From NCBI RefSeq assembly GCF_013522825.1, contig NZ_JAAMQZ010000005.1, forward strand, positions 1 through 64,000: a stretch of 64,000 bases of DNA. The letters run 5' to 3'. Position numbers and translations under genes: made by a program. This DNA comes from Stutzerimonas stutzeri (lineage in GTDB: Bacteria > Pseudomonadota > Gammaproteobacteria > Pseudomonadales > Pseudomonadaceae). The stretch's first letter is position 1. Every line of letters starts with the position of its first letter. The notes under the pieces are model-generated. The model worked only from the letters and a program-made list of their open reading frames with translations. It had not been told where the DNA came from and did no database searches. Positions 47,665 through 57,533 of this stretch are shown here, one piece after another.

Positions 47665-47997
47665 ATGAGCGAAGAAGAATTAGAACAAGACGATCTGGAC
47701 GTAGGCGAGGAGGATGACGGCGAAGAGCTGGGCGCCGCCGATGACGGCGACGACAGCGATGACCACGAAGGCACCGACAGCGAGCGCGCCACGCCAACGC
47801 CGAAAAAGGCCAAGGCCAAGGCGGCGGAGCCCGAGGAATTGCCCAGCCTGGAAGCCAAGCAGCGCGAACGCGATGAGCTTGCGCGGGCCATGGAAGAATA
47901 CCTGGCGCGCGGTGGCCGGGTGCAGGAGGTCGAACCCAATGTGGTCGCCGACCCGCCGAAGAAGCCGGACAGCAAGTACGGCAGCCGGCCTATCTGA
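47665..47997 (+). CDS. sutA: Transcription factor SutA (RNA polymerase-binding)
   Basis: A 110-residue, very acidic, largely disordered protein: the first 35 residues are mostly D/E/G, then a K/A-rich linker, a helix around ELARAMEEYLARGGRVQEVE and a short tail KPDSKYGSRPI. SutA binds RNA polymerase and raises rRNA and housekeeping transcription in slow-growing P. aeruginosa. The helix and C-terminal tail and the position after yjbQ agree with that protein. GAGG precedes ATG 47665. Confidence 0.88.
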   Translation: MSEEELEQDDLDVGEEDDGEELGAADDGDDSDDHEGTDSERATPTPKKAKAKAAEPEELPSLEAKQRERDELARAMEEYLARGGRVQEVEPNVVADPPKKPDSKYGSRPI

Positions 47998-48073
47998 TCG
48001 GAGCGGTGCAGCGGCGGATGACGGGCGAGGCCACTGGAAGCTTCGCCGGTAGCGCTCCAGACTTCCTCCTATG

Positions 48074-48105
48074 AAGCCCAGCACCGATCGGTTGCTGGGC
48101 TTTTT
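48074..48105 (+). terminator. Rho-independent terminator of sutA
   Basis: AAGCCCAGCA and TGCTGGGCTTTTT form a 10-bp stem around CCGATCGGT, 77 bases after the stop. Confidence 0.88.
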
Positions 48106-48137
48106 CGTGTGCGATTAGGGCCTGGGATCGGTTTCAG

Positions 48138-48294
48138 GCGCAAATATCCGAGGCGCAGGCTGTTGTAGGTCGAATTAGCCGAAGGCGTAATCCGACGATC
48201 CGAAGGTGTAATGCGACCCTCCATGTCTGACCGCCCAGCATTTTAACGCCCCTGGCCGCTCGCTTGTCGGGTCGGTGAAGTGTGACCCGACCTA
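48138..48294. repeat. Paired-palindrome (REP/BIME-like) element, copy 2
   Basis: Starting GCGCAAATATCCGAGGCGCA, this copy repeats the order of the element at 38270: AATTAGCCGAAGGCGTAATCCGACGAT, AAGGTGTAATGCGA, CAGCATT and GTCGGGTCGG...GACCCGACCTA. Differences are single-base substitutions. It occupies the sutA-yigB gap; the rest of that gap (48295-48457) shows no gene. Confidence 0.8.
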
Positions 48295-48457
48295 TCCGAT
48301 GTGACGAACCGCCTGTGGGAGCGGTCGGGCGGCGTTCCGCTTCAGCCGTGAATTTCGCCGAGTGCTCTGGTCTGGAAAACCGCTCCCGCAAAAGCAGGAT
48401 TGCTCCAGCAACACGTAACGGGCATATCGCCAATTTATTCGGCCATAGATACACAAA

Positions 48458-48475
48458 GGCCGAACGAGTTCGGCC
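48458..48475 (-). terminator. Hairpin at the yigB 3' end
   Basis: GGCCGAA and TTCGGCC pair around a 4-base loop immediately after the yigB stop; on the minus strand it is followed by TTTGTG. A short terminator or small REP palindrome. Confidence 0.6.
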
Positions 48476-49177
48476 CTACGGCTTGCGCCAGCTGTCGAGC
48501 AGCCCAGGCAGGGCCGCCAGGCTGCGGATCTCGGCGTCCGGCTGGTGGTCGTGCTGCCACGGGATGCCGCCGGGATTGAACCAGATCGCGCGCATGCCGG
48601 CTTGCTGGGCGCCGCCGATGTCGTCGCGCGGATGATCGCCGATATGCACGGCATGGTTCGCCTCGACGCGGGCTCGTTTGAGCGCTTCGCAGAAGGGGCG
48701 CGGATCGGGCTTGCCGACGCCCAGTTCTTCGGCGCAGAGCGTGAAATCGAAGTAATCGGCCAGCCCCAGGCGGCGCACATCGGCGTTGCCGTTGGTCAGC
48801 ACGCCGAGCCTGTAGTGGTTGGCGAGCAGCTCCAGGGTCGGGTGCACTTCGGGAAACAGCTGCACCGCATGCCGCGCTTCGAGAAACACCTGGAAGGCCT
48901 GCTCGGCCAGCTCGCACGCTTCGTCCCGCGGATAGCCGGCTTCCTCCAGCGCATGGCAGAGAATGCGCCGCCGCAGCTCGCTGATGCGATGACGCAATTC
49001 CGGCTGCGCGTCCAGCAGGGTGCGGCGGATGGCGCCCAGCGCCTCGACGGAGAAATCATTCAGATCGGGTGTGTGCCGGGCCAGCCACTCGCGCAGGGTA
49101 AGCTCGGCGCTGTGCAGAACGGGGCGGACGTCCCAGAGCGTGTCGTCGAGGTCGAAGGTGATCAGTCGGATGCTCAT
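48476..49177 (-). CDS. yigB: HAD-family phosphatase (YigB-like)
   Basis: A 233-residue haloacid-dehalogenase phosphatase. Motif I is FDLDDTLWD (nucleophile D8), motif [10 protein letters not shown], motif III lysine in [10 protein letters not shown] and motif [11 protein letters not shown]. An alpha-helical cap follows motif I. YigB dephosphorylates the riboflavin precursor and FMN in E. coli and is also located beside xerC there. The start overlaps the xerC stop by 4 bases, so translation is coupled. Confidence 0.88.
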   Translation of the reverse strand: MSIRLITFDLDDTLWDVRPVLHSAELTLREWLARHTPDLNDFSVEALGAIRRTLLDAQPELRHRISELRRRILCHALEEAGYPRDEACELAEQAFQVFLEARHAVQLFPEVHPTLELLANHYRLGVLTNGNADVRRLGLADYFDFTLCAEELGVGKPDPRPFCEALKRARVEANHAVHIGDHPRDDIGGAQQAGMRAIWFNPGGIPWQHDHQPDAEIRSLAALPGLLDSWRKP

Positions 49178-50073
49178 GTTTCACTGTCCTGCTTGCGTTT
49201 GGCGCGCGGGTGCGCCTGGTCATAGACCTTGGCCAGGTGCTGGAAATCCAGGTGGGTGTAGATCTGCGTAGTGCCTATGTCGGCATGGCCGAGCAGATCC
49301 TGCACCGAGCGCAGGTCCTGCGAAGATTCGAGCATATGGCTGGCGAAGCTGTGCCTGAGCATGTGCGGGTGCAGATGCTGGCCCAGCTCGCGCACACCGG
49401 CCTGGCGCACCCGCAGCTGCACCGCACGCGCGCCCAGGCGGCGCCCCTGCTGGCTGACGAACACCGCGCCATCGGCGGGATTGCTCAGTGCGCGCAGCGG
49501 CAGCCAGGCCTGCAGGGCCTCGCGTGCCTTGCGCCCGACCGGCAGCACACGCGCCTTGTTGCCCTTGCCTTGCACCTGCACCAGCCCGGCCGGCAGATCG
49601 AGCTGGTCGAGATCCAGGCCGACCAGTTCCGACAGGCGCAAACCGGACGAATAGAACAGTTCCAGCATGGCCTGGTCGCGATGGCCGATGAAGTCGTCTT
49701 CGATGCCGCCATCGAGCAATTGCATGGCCCGGTCGGTGTCGAGCAGCCGGGGCAGACGCTTCTCGCCCTTAGGCGCGGAAATGCCGGCAGCCGGGTCGTG
49801 GGCACAAAGTCCTTCCTGATTCAGGTAGCGGAACAGCCCACGCAGCGATGACAGCAGCCGCGCCAGGCTGCGGCTGGACAGTCCCTGGCGATGCTGGTCA
49901 GCAATCAACTGGCGAACGTGGTGGGCCTTCAGCTCGGTCCACTGCCGCAACGATTGCCGCTCGCAATAATCGACCACCTTGAGCAGATCGCGCCGATAGC
50001 CATCCAGCGTGTGCGGCGAGACCTGCCGCTCGTTGCGCAGATGCTGGAAATAGGTGTCGAGGGCGATTTGCAT
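49174..50073 (-). CDS. xerC: Tyrosine recombinase XerC
   Basis: A 299-residue site-specific recombinase that resolves chromosome dimers at dif together with XerD. The SAM-like N-domain covers residues 1-85; catalytic residues appear in [12 protein letters not shown] (Arg), [14 protein letters not shown] (His-x-x-Arg), [16 protein letters not shown] (His and the nucleophile Tyr). It belongs to the operon lysA-dapF-DUF484-xerC-yigB; a 149-bp repeat element separates it from DUF484. Confidence 0.96.
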   Translation of the reverse strand: MQIALDTYFQHLRNERQVSPHTLDGYRRDLLKVVDYCERQSLRQWTELKAHHVRQLIADQHRQGLSSRSLARLLSSLRGLFRYLNQEGLCAHDPAAGISAPKGEKRLPRLLDTDRAMQLLDGGIEDDFIGHRDQAMLELFYSSGLRLSELVGLDLDQLDLPAGLVQVQGKGNKARVLPVGRKAREALQAWLPLRALSNPADGAVFVSQQGRRLGARAVQLRVRQAGVRELGQHLHPHMLRHSFASHMLESSQDLRSVQDLLGHADIGTTQIYTHLDFQHLAKVYDQAHPRAKRKQDSET

Positions 50074-50091
50074 GGTTAAAGCCTCAGGAGC

Positions 50092-50240
50092 CGATAAAAG
50101 CGCTTAAGGCTGGACGAAGAGCTTGACCGCTTTCGGTGTTGGTCGGCACGCTGTCCAGCCTCCAGCCTCCAGCCTCCAGCCTCCAGCCTCCAGCCTCCAG
50201 CCTCCAGCCTCCAGCCTCCAGCCTCCAGCCTCTTTTATCG
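50092..50240. repeat. Heptamer array with 11 perfect TCCAGCC units in an inverted-repeat frame
   Basis: Eleven exact copies of TCCAGCC run from 50154 to 50230 (77 bases). The element is bounded by CGATAAAAG (50092-50100) and its complement CTTTTATCG (50232-50240); AAGGCTGGACG near the left end is complementary to the heptamer. The right boundary contains the DUF484 stop codon. It would form a large hairpin in the operon mRNA between DUF484 and xerC. Confidence 0.9.
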
Positions 50241-50930
50241 TACCGAGCGCAGCGGCGCGGAGAAGCGCGGCAGGACGCGGGTCAGTATCTCGGCGATATA
50301 GCCCAGGAACAGGGTGCCCAGCGAACTCTTGTAATGCTGCGGGTCACGGCTGCCGATGGCCAGGATGCCCTGCTGGTGATCGAGCGCGACCACTGCGGCG
50401 GAGCCGATTTCCTTGCTGGCCTCTTCGCCGAAGAGGAAGGCCAGTTCATGCGGACGCAGCACGCCGCAAATCGTCTTGCCACCGGCCAGCAGGCCGCCAA
50501 TGGCCTGCTGCGCTTCGGCCTGGCTGACGCTGCGGCCAACCGACAGCGGGGTTTCGCTGAACAGGATCAGGCTGACGAAAGGCACCTGGAACTCATGACG
50601 CAGGCTTTCATCCACGGCACCGATGACGTCCTCCAGGCTGCCTGCATCGAGCAGGTCGAGCACCAGGCGACGGGTCTTGTCGAACAGCCGGTCGTTGTCG
50701 CGCGCTACATCCATCAGTTGCGACAGGCGATGGCGCATCTCGATGTTGCGTTCGCGCAGCAGCTTCACCTGGCGTTCGACCAGCGACACGGCGCCGCCCG
50801 GCAGATGTGGAATGCGCAGTTCGGGAATCAGCTCGTCGTGATCGACGAAAAACTCCGGGTGAGCACTCAGATAGGCGGCGACGGCTTCGGCGTCGGGCAA
50901 CTGTGGTTTGGCTGGGTTCTGCTCGGTCAT
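50235..50930 (-). CDS. DUF484 (GAF-like) protein
   Basis: A 231-residue protein of the DUF484 family, found between dapF and xerC in gammaproteobacteria. The N-terminus ([19 protein letters not shown]) is the family signature, followed by a coiled-coil helix ([20 protein letters not shown]) and a GAF-like domain ending [15 protein letters not shown]. Function unknown. ATG 50930 overlaps the dapF stop by 4 bases; its stop codon is embedded in the heptamer element. Confidence 0.9.
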   Translation of the reverse strand: MTEQNPAKPQLPDAEAVAAYLSAHPEFFVDHDELIPELRIPHLPGGAVSLVERQVKLLRERNIEMRHRLSQLMDVARDNDRLFDKTRRLVLDLLDAGSLEDVIGAVDESLRHEFQVPFVSLILFSETPLSVGRSVSQAEAQQAIGGLLAGGKTICGVLRPHELAFLFGEEASKEIGSAAVVALDHQQGILAIGSRDPQHYKSSLGTLFLGYIAEILTRVLPRFSAPLRSVR

Positions 50931-51757
50931 AGGCGAACCTGTCCTTCGTAAACGCGAACGGCGGGGCCGGTCATGATAACGGGCTGTCCGGAGCCTGCCC
51001 ATTCGATGGACAGACGGCCACCGGGAAGGTCGATCTGCACCGGCGAATCCATCCACCCCTGGCGAATCGCGGCGACGGCAGCGGCGCAGGCGCCGGTGCC
51101 GCAGGCCTGGGTTTCGCCCGCGCCGCGTTCCCAGACGCGCAATCGCGCATGCTGACGATCGAGGACCTGCAGGAAGCCGGCATTGACCCGTTGCGGAAAG
51201 CGCGGGTGATGTTCGATCTTCGGCCCCAGTTCATGCACCGGGGCACTGTCGATGTCGCTCACGCGCAACACGGCATGGGGATTGCCCATGGAAATCGCGG
51301 CGATCTCCAGCGTCTGGCCATCGACGCTCAGCGGGTAGCTCAGGGCTTCGCTGTCCGCCTGAAACGGAATCTCGCCCGGCACCAGCCGTGGCGGGCCCAT
51401 GTCGACGCCGATCTGGCCGTCGGCACGCAGGTTCAGCTCGATGATGCCGCCCTTGGTTTCCACGCGTATCCGGCGCTTGGTGGTCAGGCGCTTGTCCAGC
51501 ACGAAGCGGGCGAAGCAGCGCGCGCCGTTGCCGCACTGCTCCACTTCCGAGCCGTCGGCATTGAAGATGCGGTAGCGGAAGTCGACATCGGGATCGTGCG
51601 GCGGCTCGACCAGCAGCAACTGGTCGAAGCCCACGCCGGTATGCCGGTCGCCCCATTGCCGGGCGTGCTTGGGCTGGATGTGCGCGTGCTGGCTGATCAG
51701 GTCGATGACCATGAAATCGTTGCCCAGCCCGTGCATCTTGGTGAAGCGCAGAAGCAT
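50927..51757 (-). CDS. dapF: Diaminopimelate epimerase
   Basis: A 276-residue enzyme converting LL- to meso-diaminopimelate for lysine and peptidoglycan. The two catalytic cysteines are in [13 protein letters not shown] and [12 protein letters not shown]. The start [17 protein letters not shown] at 51757 has GAGG at 9 bases; the longer frame to 51868 is rejected. Ten bases after lysA and overlapping DUF484. Confidence 0.97.
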   Translation of the reverse strand: MLLRFTKMHGLGNDFMVIDLISQHAHIQPKHARQWGDRHTGVGFDQLLLVEPPHDPDVDFRYRIFNADGSEVEQCGNGARCFARFVLDKRLTTKRRIRVETKGGIIELNLRADGQIGVDMGPPRLVPGEIPFQADSEALSYPLSVDGQTLEIAAISMGNPHAVLRVSDIDSAPVHELGPKIEHHPRFPQRVNAGFLQVLDRQHARLRVWERGAGETQACGTGACAAAVAAIRQGWMDSPVQIDLPGGRLSIEWAGSGQPVIMTGPAVRVYEGQVRL

Positions 51758-51767
51758 CGTCTTGGCC

Positions 51768-53015
51768 TCAGGCGGGCAGCAGGCTTTCGCCGGCGTAGAG
51801 CTCCTGCACACTTTCGCGGCGGCGCACTTCGAAAGCCTGGTCACCGTCCACCAGCACCTCGGCGGCACGACCGCGGGTGTTGTAGTTGGAGCTCATGACG
51901 AAGCCATAGGCACCGGCTGAACGCACGGCCAGCAGATCGCCTTCGGCCAGGGCCAGTTCACGGTCCTTGGCGAGGAAATCCCCGGTTTCGCAGATCGGCC
52001 CGACGATGTCGTATGGACGGCCTTCGCCTGCGCGCGGTTGCACCGGCACCACGTCCATCCAGGCCTGGTACAGCGCCGGGCGGATCAGGTCGTTCATCGC
52101 CGCGTCGACGATGGCGAAATCCTTGTGCTCGGTGTGCTTGAGGTATTCCACGCGGGTCAGCAGCACGCCGGCGTTGGCGACGATGGAGCGGCCCGGCTCG
52201 AACACCAGGGCCAGGTCGCGGCCCTCGATGCGCTGGCGCACGGCCTGAATGTAGTCGCCGGCCAGCGGTGGCTGCTCGTCGCGGTAGCGCACGCCGAGGC
52301 CGCCGCCCAGATCCAGGTGACGAATGTGGATGCCGCGCCCGGCAAGACGGTCGACCAGGCCCAGCAGCCGGTCCAGCGCATCGAGGAAGGGCGGCAGGGT
52401 GGTCAGCTGCGAGCCGATATGGCAATCGACGCCGACCACTTCCAGGTTGCTCAGCTCGTTGGCGCGGACATAGACTGCTTCGGCATCGGCGATGGCGATG
52501 CCGAACTTGTTTTCCTTGAGCCCGGTGGAAATGTACGGATGGGTGCCGGCATCCACGTCCGGGTTGACCCGCAGCGATACCGGCGCGACGAGATCGAGTT
52601 CGGCGGCGACCTGCTGCAGGCGTTCGAGCTCGTCGGTGGATTCGACGTTGAAGCAGTGCACGCCCACTTCCAGCGCGCGGCGCATGTCGTCGCGGGTCTT
52701 GCCGACGCCGGAGAAGACGATGCGCTCCGGCTGGCCGCCGGCTGCCAGCACGCGCTCCAGTTCGCCGCGCGAGACGATATCGAAGCCGGCGCCCAGGCGC
52801 GCCAGCACGTTGAGCACGCCGAGATTGGAGTTGGCTTTTACCGCGAAGCAGACCAGGTGCGGCATGCCCGACAGTGCGTCGGCATAGGCCCGGTACTGCG
52901 CTTCGATGTGCGCGCGGGAATAGACGTAGGTGGGGGTGCCGAAGCGTTGCGCGAGAGCGGACAGTGCCACGCCCTCCGCGAAGAGTTGACCGTCGCGGTA
53001 CGAGAAGGCCTCCAT
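51768..53015 (-). CDS. lysA: Diaminopimelate decarboxylase
   Basis: A 415-residue PLP enzyme making lysine from meso-diaminopimelate. The PLP lysine is in [12 protein letters not shown], the glycine loop in [11 protein letters not shown], and the cross-subunit cysteine in [11 protein letters not shown]. It is the second gene of the lptM-lysA-dapF-DUF484-xerC-yigB run, 12 bases after lptM. Confidence 0.97.
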   Translation of the reverse strand: MEAFSYRDGQLFAEGVALSALAQRFGTPTYVYSRAHIEAQYRAYADALSGMPHLVCFAVKANSNLGVLNVLARLGAGFDIVSRGELERVLAAGGQPERIVFSGVGKTRDDMRRALEVGVHCFNVESTDELERLQQVAAELDLVAPVSLRVNPDVDAGTHPYISTGLKENKFGIAIADAEAVYVRANELSNLEVVGVDCHIGSQLTTLPPFLDALDRLLGLVDRLAGRGIHIRHLDLGGGLGVRYRDEQPPLAGDYIQAVRQRIEGRDLALVFEPGRSIVANAGVLLTRVEYLKHTEHKDFAIVDAAMNDLIRPALYQAWMDVVPVQPRAGEGRPYDIVGPICETGDFLAKDRELALAEGDLLAVRSAGAYGFVMSSNYNTRGRAAEVLVDGDQAFEVRRRESVQELYAGESLLPA

Positions 53016-53027
53016 GGTGATGCCTCC

Positions 53028-53168
53028 TTACAGTTCGAATCGGTCTTTGGAACGTTCTTTGACGGTGGCCTCGTCATCCGGCAGGTACAGCGGGCCTTTC
53101 TGGCCGCAGCCGGTGAGTACGGAACTCAGCACGGCAAGGGCGATAAGAGGAAGCAGCAGACGCTTCAT
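53028..53168 (-). CDS. lptM: Small lipoprotein LptM/LppL
   Basis: A 46-residue lipoprotein read from ATG 53168: a short signal peptide [16 protein letters not shown], the lipobox LTGC and a tail starting GQKGPLYLP, the signature of YifL/LptM. LptM helps oxidative maturation of the LPS translocon LptD in E. coli. It is too short for most gene callers but the lipobox, tail motif and place before lysA (as PA5276 lppL) are clear. Confidence 0.93.
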   Translation of the reverse strand: MKRLLLPLIALAVLSSVLTGCGQKGPLYLPDDEATVKERSKDRFEL

Positions 53169-53317
53169 GGGGCGAAATCCTTGAAAAAACGAATGCCGCG
53201 AGTATACCCAGCGCTCGGTGGATTGCCTATGTGAGCGGCAGATGAGCGACAGGCCTGATAAGCTCGCCGGCGTATTGCGGCTGCGGGCCGCCCTCTCAGT
53301 CAGCAGGAAAACGATCC

Positions 53318-53650
53318 ATGAGCCTTAGCGAAGCGCGCTACCACGACCTTGTCGATGCGGTACAGGAAGAAATCGAAGATGTGTTCGACCACAGCGGTCT
53401 GGATGTCGATCTGGAGAACTCCGGTGGCGTGCTGACCGTGCGTTTCGAGAACGGCAGTCAGCTGATCTTCAGTCGCCAGCCGCCGCTGCGCCAGCTCTGG
53501 GTTGCCGCGCGCTCGGGCGGCTTCCATTTCGACTATGACGAAACCGCTGCGTTGTGGATCTGCGACGCCAATGACGAGCGTCTGGGCGAGCTGCTGAACC
53601 GGGTCGTGCTGGAGCAGGGCGGCGAGGCGCTCGACTTCGAGGAGCTCTGA
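53318..53650 (+). CDS. cyaY: Frataxin-like iron-binding protein CyaY
   Basis: A 110-residue frataxin homologue regulating Fe-S cluster assembly. The acidic first helix ([14 protein letters not shown]) and strands [29 protein letters not shown] are diagnostic. It is divergent from lptM/lysA, as in other gammaproteobacteria, and ends before a strong terminator. Confidence 0.96.
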   Translation: MSLSEARYHDLVDAVQEEIEDVFDHSGLDVDLENSGGVLTVRFENGSQLIFSRQPPLRQLWVAARSGGFHFDYDETAALWICDANDERLGELLNRVVLEQGGEALDFEEL

Positions 53651-53731
53651 ACGCGACGCCTTCTGCGCAGGCGCTGTGACCTTGTCCCACTTGCTTATTT
53701 AATAGGCTGTGATAGGGTCTCGTTCAGGTTT

Positions 53732-53759
53732 AAAAACCCCGCCTTCGGGCGGGGTTTTT
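53732..53759. terminator. Bidirectional-type terminator between cyaY and rnk
   Basis: AAAAACCCCGCC and GGGCGGGGTTTTT enclose TTC, 82 bases after cyaY. Confidence 0.9.
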
Positions 53760-53801
53760 GCTTTTTCCCATCTGACTTAACGCTGGAGCTTGCCAGGACC
53801 C

Positions 53802-54209
53802 ATGACCACTGCACCGTCAATCATAATCACCAAACCCGATCTTCAGCGGCTGGAGCGGCTGCTCGATAGCCTGGATGATTACGGTCCGGCCGCCGAAGCG
53901 CTTGAGCAGGAGTTGTCCCGTGCCCAGGTGGTCGAGCGTAGCGAGCTGCCCGCCGGTGTGGTGTCGATGAACTCCCGTGTGCATTGCCGCGAGGAAGGTA
54001 GCGGCAAGGATTACCACCTGACGCTGGTTTTCCCTCAGGATGCCGGCAAGGAAGGCACCGTATCGGTACTGGCGCCGGTCGGTACTGCACTGTTGGGCAT
54101 GACCGTAGGTCAGCATATCGACTGGCCGACGCCCGGTGGCAAGGTACTCAAACTGGCCCTGCTGGAAGTCGAATACCAGCCCGAGGCCGCTGGCGATCTC
54201 AATCTGTAA
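53802..54209 (+). CDS. rnk: Rnk, regulator of nucleoside diphosphate kinase (GreA-like)
   Basis: A 135-residue protein with a short N-terminal coiled coil (KPDLQRLERLLDSL) and a GreA/GreB C-terminal FKBP-like domain (VSVLAPVGTALLGMTVGQHIDW, GGKVLKLALLEVEYQPEA). Rnk binds RNA polymerase and was found as a regulator of Ndk and polyphosphate/alginate in P. aeruginosa. ATG 53802 follows CCAGGACCC. Convergent with cyaA 21 bases away. Confidence 0.93.
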   Translation: MTTAPSIIITKPDLQRLERLLDSLDDYGPAAEALEQELSRAQVVERSELPAGVVSMNSRVHCREEGSGKDYHLTLVFPQDAGKEGTVSVLAPVGTALLGMTVGQHIDWPTPGGKVLKLALLEVEYQPEAAGDLNL

Positions 54210-54230
54210 GCAGCGCTACGGCACCAGAGA

Positions 54231-57083
54231 TCAGCTGGCCGCCATGGCCTGATTGAGCGCCGCTTCAAGATGGGCCTTGTAGCGCAGGTACTGCACCGTC
54301 TGCGAGCGCCCGCCGCCATGCAGCGCCGAAAGGTCCAGATCGGTGATGTAGCAGGGATAGCGCTCGCCCATGTGGCGCTGGGCCAGGATGTAGTGGGCCA
54401 CGGCGACGAACAGGCCGCTGCCGTATTCCAGGCTGGAAAACTCCTGATGATTGCAATACAGGGTGACCTGCGAGCGGCTCCGCTCGCCGGGTTCGACGAT
54501 CGCCTGCACATCATGCAGCGGATCGTTCACCTCGATGCGCGGCGGGTTGCGGCGTTCTACCCAGGCAGGGCGCTCGCCAAGGGCCGGCATGATTCGATAG
54601 AAGAGTGTTTCCATCGTCGCGATACCGGCTTCGTCCAGCGCCCCCTGTGCGCTGCGGCGATGCTCCATGGATTGCAGGAAGCGCCGTAGCGGCGTCAGCA
54701 GGCTCTGCTCGTCACGATAAGGCAGCCGCTGGCGCCACAGTGCGTTGTACTCGTCCAGTACGCTCAGCTCAGCCTGATCACCTTCGATGCGGTAGAAAAT
54801 CTGCAAACAATCCATTTCGCTCTGTGCCAAGACCAGCGGCAGATCATGGCCGGCCAGCAGGTTGCGATCCAGATGCAGTGGACGGTGACGATGATGGGCT
54901 TCGCCCAGATACTCGATCAGTGCGCCGACGTCGTTGAGCTCGATATGACGTATCTGTCCCGACAGCAGTTCGAACACATGGAACTGTTGCCTGACCTGCA
55001 GCAGGTAGCGGCTGTCATTCATCTCGCCGAGCGCCTGTTGGCTATCGCGGAGAATGTCTTCCACCCGCCGCGCAATAGCGGGCCCGGTCTGCGGGGAAAA
55101 GCAGCGAACCTGCAGTTCGGGGCGGTTGCCTGCGGACAGGCTGACGAGATAGCTGCTCAGGCAGCTGGCCAGTGCCAGCGGGCCGGTGTGATGGCTGACG
55201 ATCAGTTCGTTCCAGCTGTTTAGCGTGAGCTGGTCGATGCTCAGGACCAGGTTTTCCCGTGGCGTATCGTAGCCGGGCAGGACTGCGTCCCTCGATGCCG
55301 GTGCGTGTTTCGGCTTGAACGGGTCGACCCCGGCGTTGATCAGCAGCAGCACCTGGGTGGGCACGGCAGCGGTGAGTAGAGTCTCTTCGCTGACGGCAGG
55401 GGGCGGCATTGGCATCGCCTGTCGCAGGCCGCTGAGCAGGGCGAACAGCTCGGTTTCGGACATGCCGCTGTCGCCCGGATGGAGGGAGACATGCGTGGCC
55501 CTGCCGATGATGCCATTGAGATGGCACCAGCCCAGCAGGGAGATCAACTCGCGGGTGCGTTTCAGGGGTGAAAAGTTGGCAATTTCCCTGGCATGCAGGC
55601 TGCCTTCGTAAAGCGCCCAGGACAGGTCGCCGGCAGCGTCGCAGCCCTGCGCCAGGGTCAGCTGGTCCTCGGCGATGTCTGGCGAGATGCCCAGGTTGAT
55701 CGCTTCGATCTTGCCGGCCTTGCGCTCGATGGCCGCCTGCAGCCGTCTGCCGAGTACGCCGAGGTCGCGTTCGTCGATGCTGCTGGCGATCTGCTGACAG
55801 CGGGCGAATTCGCTGAGAAAGCGGTAGGCATAGGTCAGTTCGTTGACCAGCGCTCGCCGTTCCTGCTCGACCTGGCGGGTCTTCCAGCGCCCGCGCCGAT
55901 CCAGCTGGAGGAACTGGCGTTCGTCCCAGCTCCAGTCGCGACTCAGGCGTTCGAGCAGGCAGCGCTGCCAGCTTTTCCTGTGCCGGGTCGGTGGCCGGCT
56001 CAGAGGCTTGTTGATCTTCAGGTACAGGCAGCGGCGCAGCAGCGCCAGGCGTTCCTGGTCGCCGCGCTCGGCAAGATAGCCCTCGATGCGGCGGTAGGCG
56101 GCGATATAGGGATCGAGTTCGTCCAGTTCCAGATGCCCGCGGTAGACGGCCCGCTTGAAGTCCAGGCTGAGGCAGCGCAGCTGCGGATGCTCGCTGGCAT
56201 AGACTTCGATCAGCAGCAGTTTGAACAGCGACTTGTAAGGGGCTTCGAGCGCCTTGTACAGCTGCCACAGGCCCGCACCGAGGTATTCGCCCGCGGGAAT
56301 GCTGCCGAGATTGCCCAGGTCCAGCACCTCCTCGGCGCGCACGAAGCGCTTGCTGAGCAGGGTGCGGACGTACTCGTCGTAACGATGCTCCTCGTAGTCG
56401 GGCACCAGCCACCAGAGCGGCGTGCGCCCGCCGAGCCAGATGGCGGTGCGGTAGAACTCGTCCAGCAGCAGATAGTGCTGGGTGGTGCCGCAATCCTCGG
56501 AGGTCAGCCTTGTCTCGCGCTGGCCCTGGACGAAGCGCTCCGGGTTGATCAGGAAGAAATGCGCTTCGCTGCCCAGGCTCGCGGCCCAGGCCTGCAGCAT
56601 GTCGCATTTCCTGCGCAGCTCGTCGAGCTGTTGCGGCGACAGCTGCGGGTCGTGGCAGACCCAGACGTCCACATCGCTTTGTTCTTCCTGGGCGATGGTG
56701 CCCAGGCTGCCCATGAGGAACAGGCCCTGAATCGGCTGGGATGGCTTGCCACGCTGGGGCTTGTGAGAGAACGAGCGGCTCAGGCGCTGTGCCTCGGCCA
56801 GTATCTCGGCGTCCGGTTCGAACTCTGCCAGCCCGGCAGGCACGCTGGCGGAAACATAGCCGGGAAGGATCGGATGGTTGACGTGAAACAGCAGCGGCAA
56901 CAGCTTGAGTACCGGCTGCTGGCGTGGCGACAGGATTTCCAGTGCCCGCTCCAGGCGCCCCCGGTTGATCGTCAGAAAGCGCGTGCGCAACGTCGCCAGC
57001 ACCTTGCGGTCGATGCCGTCTTCGAGAATCGGGTGGATTTCAGGGATCATTTCGTACAGGTCGCGGGGGCTTGCACTCGTCAT
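54231..57083 (-). CDS. cyaA: Class I adenylate cyclase
   Basis: A 950-residue cytosolic adenylate cyclase of the enterobacterial class I type. The nucleotidyltransferase-like catalytic part is N-terminal, with LFLMGSLGTIAQEEQSDVDVWV carrying the GS...D-x-D metal motif at about residues 122-143. The remaining 700 residues form the class I regulatory region (PTS-linked in enterics). In P. aeruginosa the equivalent supplies part of the cAMP for Vfr. Convergent with rnk. Confidence 0.95.
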   Translation of the reverse strand: MTSASPRDLYEMIPEIHPILEDGIDRKVLATLRTRFLTINRGRLERALEILSPRQQPVLKLLPLLFHVNHPILPGYVSASVPAGLAEFEPDAEILAEAQRLSRSFSHKPQRGKPSQPIQGLFLMGSLGTIAQEEQSDVDVWVCHDPQLSPQQLDELRRKCDMLQAWAASLGSEAHFFLINPERFVQGQRETRLTSEDCGTTQHYLLLDEFYRTAIWLGGRTPLWWLVPDYEEHRYDEYVRTLLSKRFVRAEEVLDLGNLGSIPAGEYLGAGLWQLYKALEAPYKSLFKLLLIEVYASEHPQLRCLSLDFKRAVYRGHLELDELDPYIAAYRRIEGYLAERGDQERLALLRRCLYLKINKPLSRPPTRHRKSWQRCLLERLSRDWSWDERQFLQLDRRGRWKTRQVEQERRALVNELTYAYRFLSEFARCQQIASSIDERDLGVLGRRLQAAIERKAGKIEAINLGISPDIAEDQLTLAQGCDAAGDLSWALYEGSLHAREIANFSPLKRTRELISLLGWCHLNGIIGRATHVSLHPGDSGMSETELFALLSGLRQAMPMPPPAVSEETLLTAAVPTQVLLLINAGVDPFKPKHAPASRDAVLPGYDTPRENLVLSIDQLTLNSWNELIVSHHTGPLALASCLSSYLVSLSAGNRPELQVRCFSPQTGPAIARRVEDILRDSQQALGEMNDSRYLLQVRQQFHVFELLSGQIRHIELNDVGALIEYLGEAHHRHRPLHLDRNLLAGHDLPLVLAQSEMDCLQIFYRIEGDQAELSVLDEYNALWRQRLPYRDEQSLLTPLRRFLQSMEHRRSAQGALDEAGIATMETLFYRIMPALGERPAWVERRNPPRIEVNDPLHDVQAIVEPGERSRSQVTLYCNHQEFSSLEYGSGLFVAVAHYILAQRHMGERYPCYITDLDLSALHGGGRSQTVQYLRYKAHLEAALNQAMAAS

Positions 57084-57187
57084 CGGCTAGTGATTGCCGC
57101 GCTTGAGGGCGGTGCGACGAGTGGTGTTCAGGCTGCTGCGGCTCAAGGGATCGTGGCGACGACGGCGCGGCGCCGCCACGAACCGGT

Positions 57188-57433
57188 TCAGGCCTCTACC
57201 GTCTCGGCGAGGATGGTCAGCAGCGTCTGTGCCTGCTCAGCCGCATCGCGACCCAGGCTGGTGAGATAGCCGCCGTCGGGCTGGCTGGTCAACCCCTTCT
57301 GGTGCAGGCGTTCGAAGGCGGCGATGGTGGATGGGCTGGCGTTGTGGTGAACCTTGAGGCCTTCCTGGAGATTTTCCAGGTTGAACTGGCACAGTACGTC
57401 CAGTTCGGCGATTCGCTCGGGGGTATACGACAT
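57188..57433 (-). CDS. TIGR02647-type conserved protein
   Basis: An 81-residue protein, mainly helical (YTPERIAELDVLCQFNLENL; SPSTIAAFERLHQKGL; LTSLGRDAAEQAQTLL). The layout resembles the TIGR02647 family, annotated as putative DNA-binding because of a winged-helix-like pattern. ATG 57433 gives MSYTPERI; the open frame to 57601 is not supported by a ribosome site. Confidence 0.72.
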   Translation of the reverse strand: MSYTPERIAELDVLCQFNLENLQEGLKVHHNASPSTIAAFERLHQKGLTSQPDGGYLTSLGRDAAEQAQTLLTILAETVEA

Positions 57434-57533
57434 GCTCGTTCCTCGGGTGGTGGGCGCTGGCCCTGTGTGCTGAGTGTAATCGGAGAAGGTAACCCTGGCT
57501 TGATCCACGTCTGGCAGGCTGTTGGGACTTCGG

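Noticed and set aside
50154..50230. Regular repeats considered as a CRISPR array
   Set aside because: The units are contiguous 7-mers without spacers and no cas gene is near. It is a simple tandem array.
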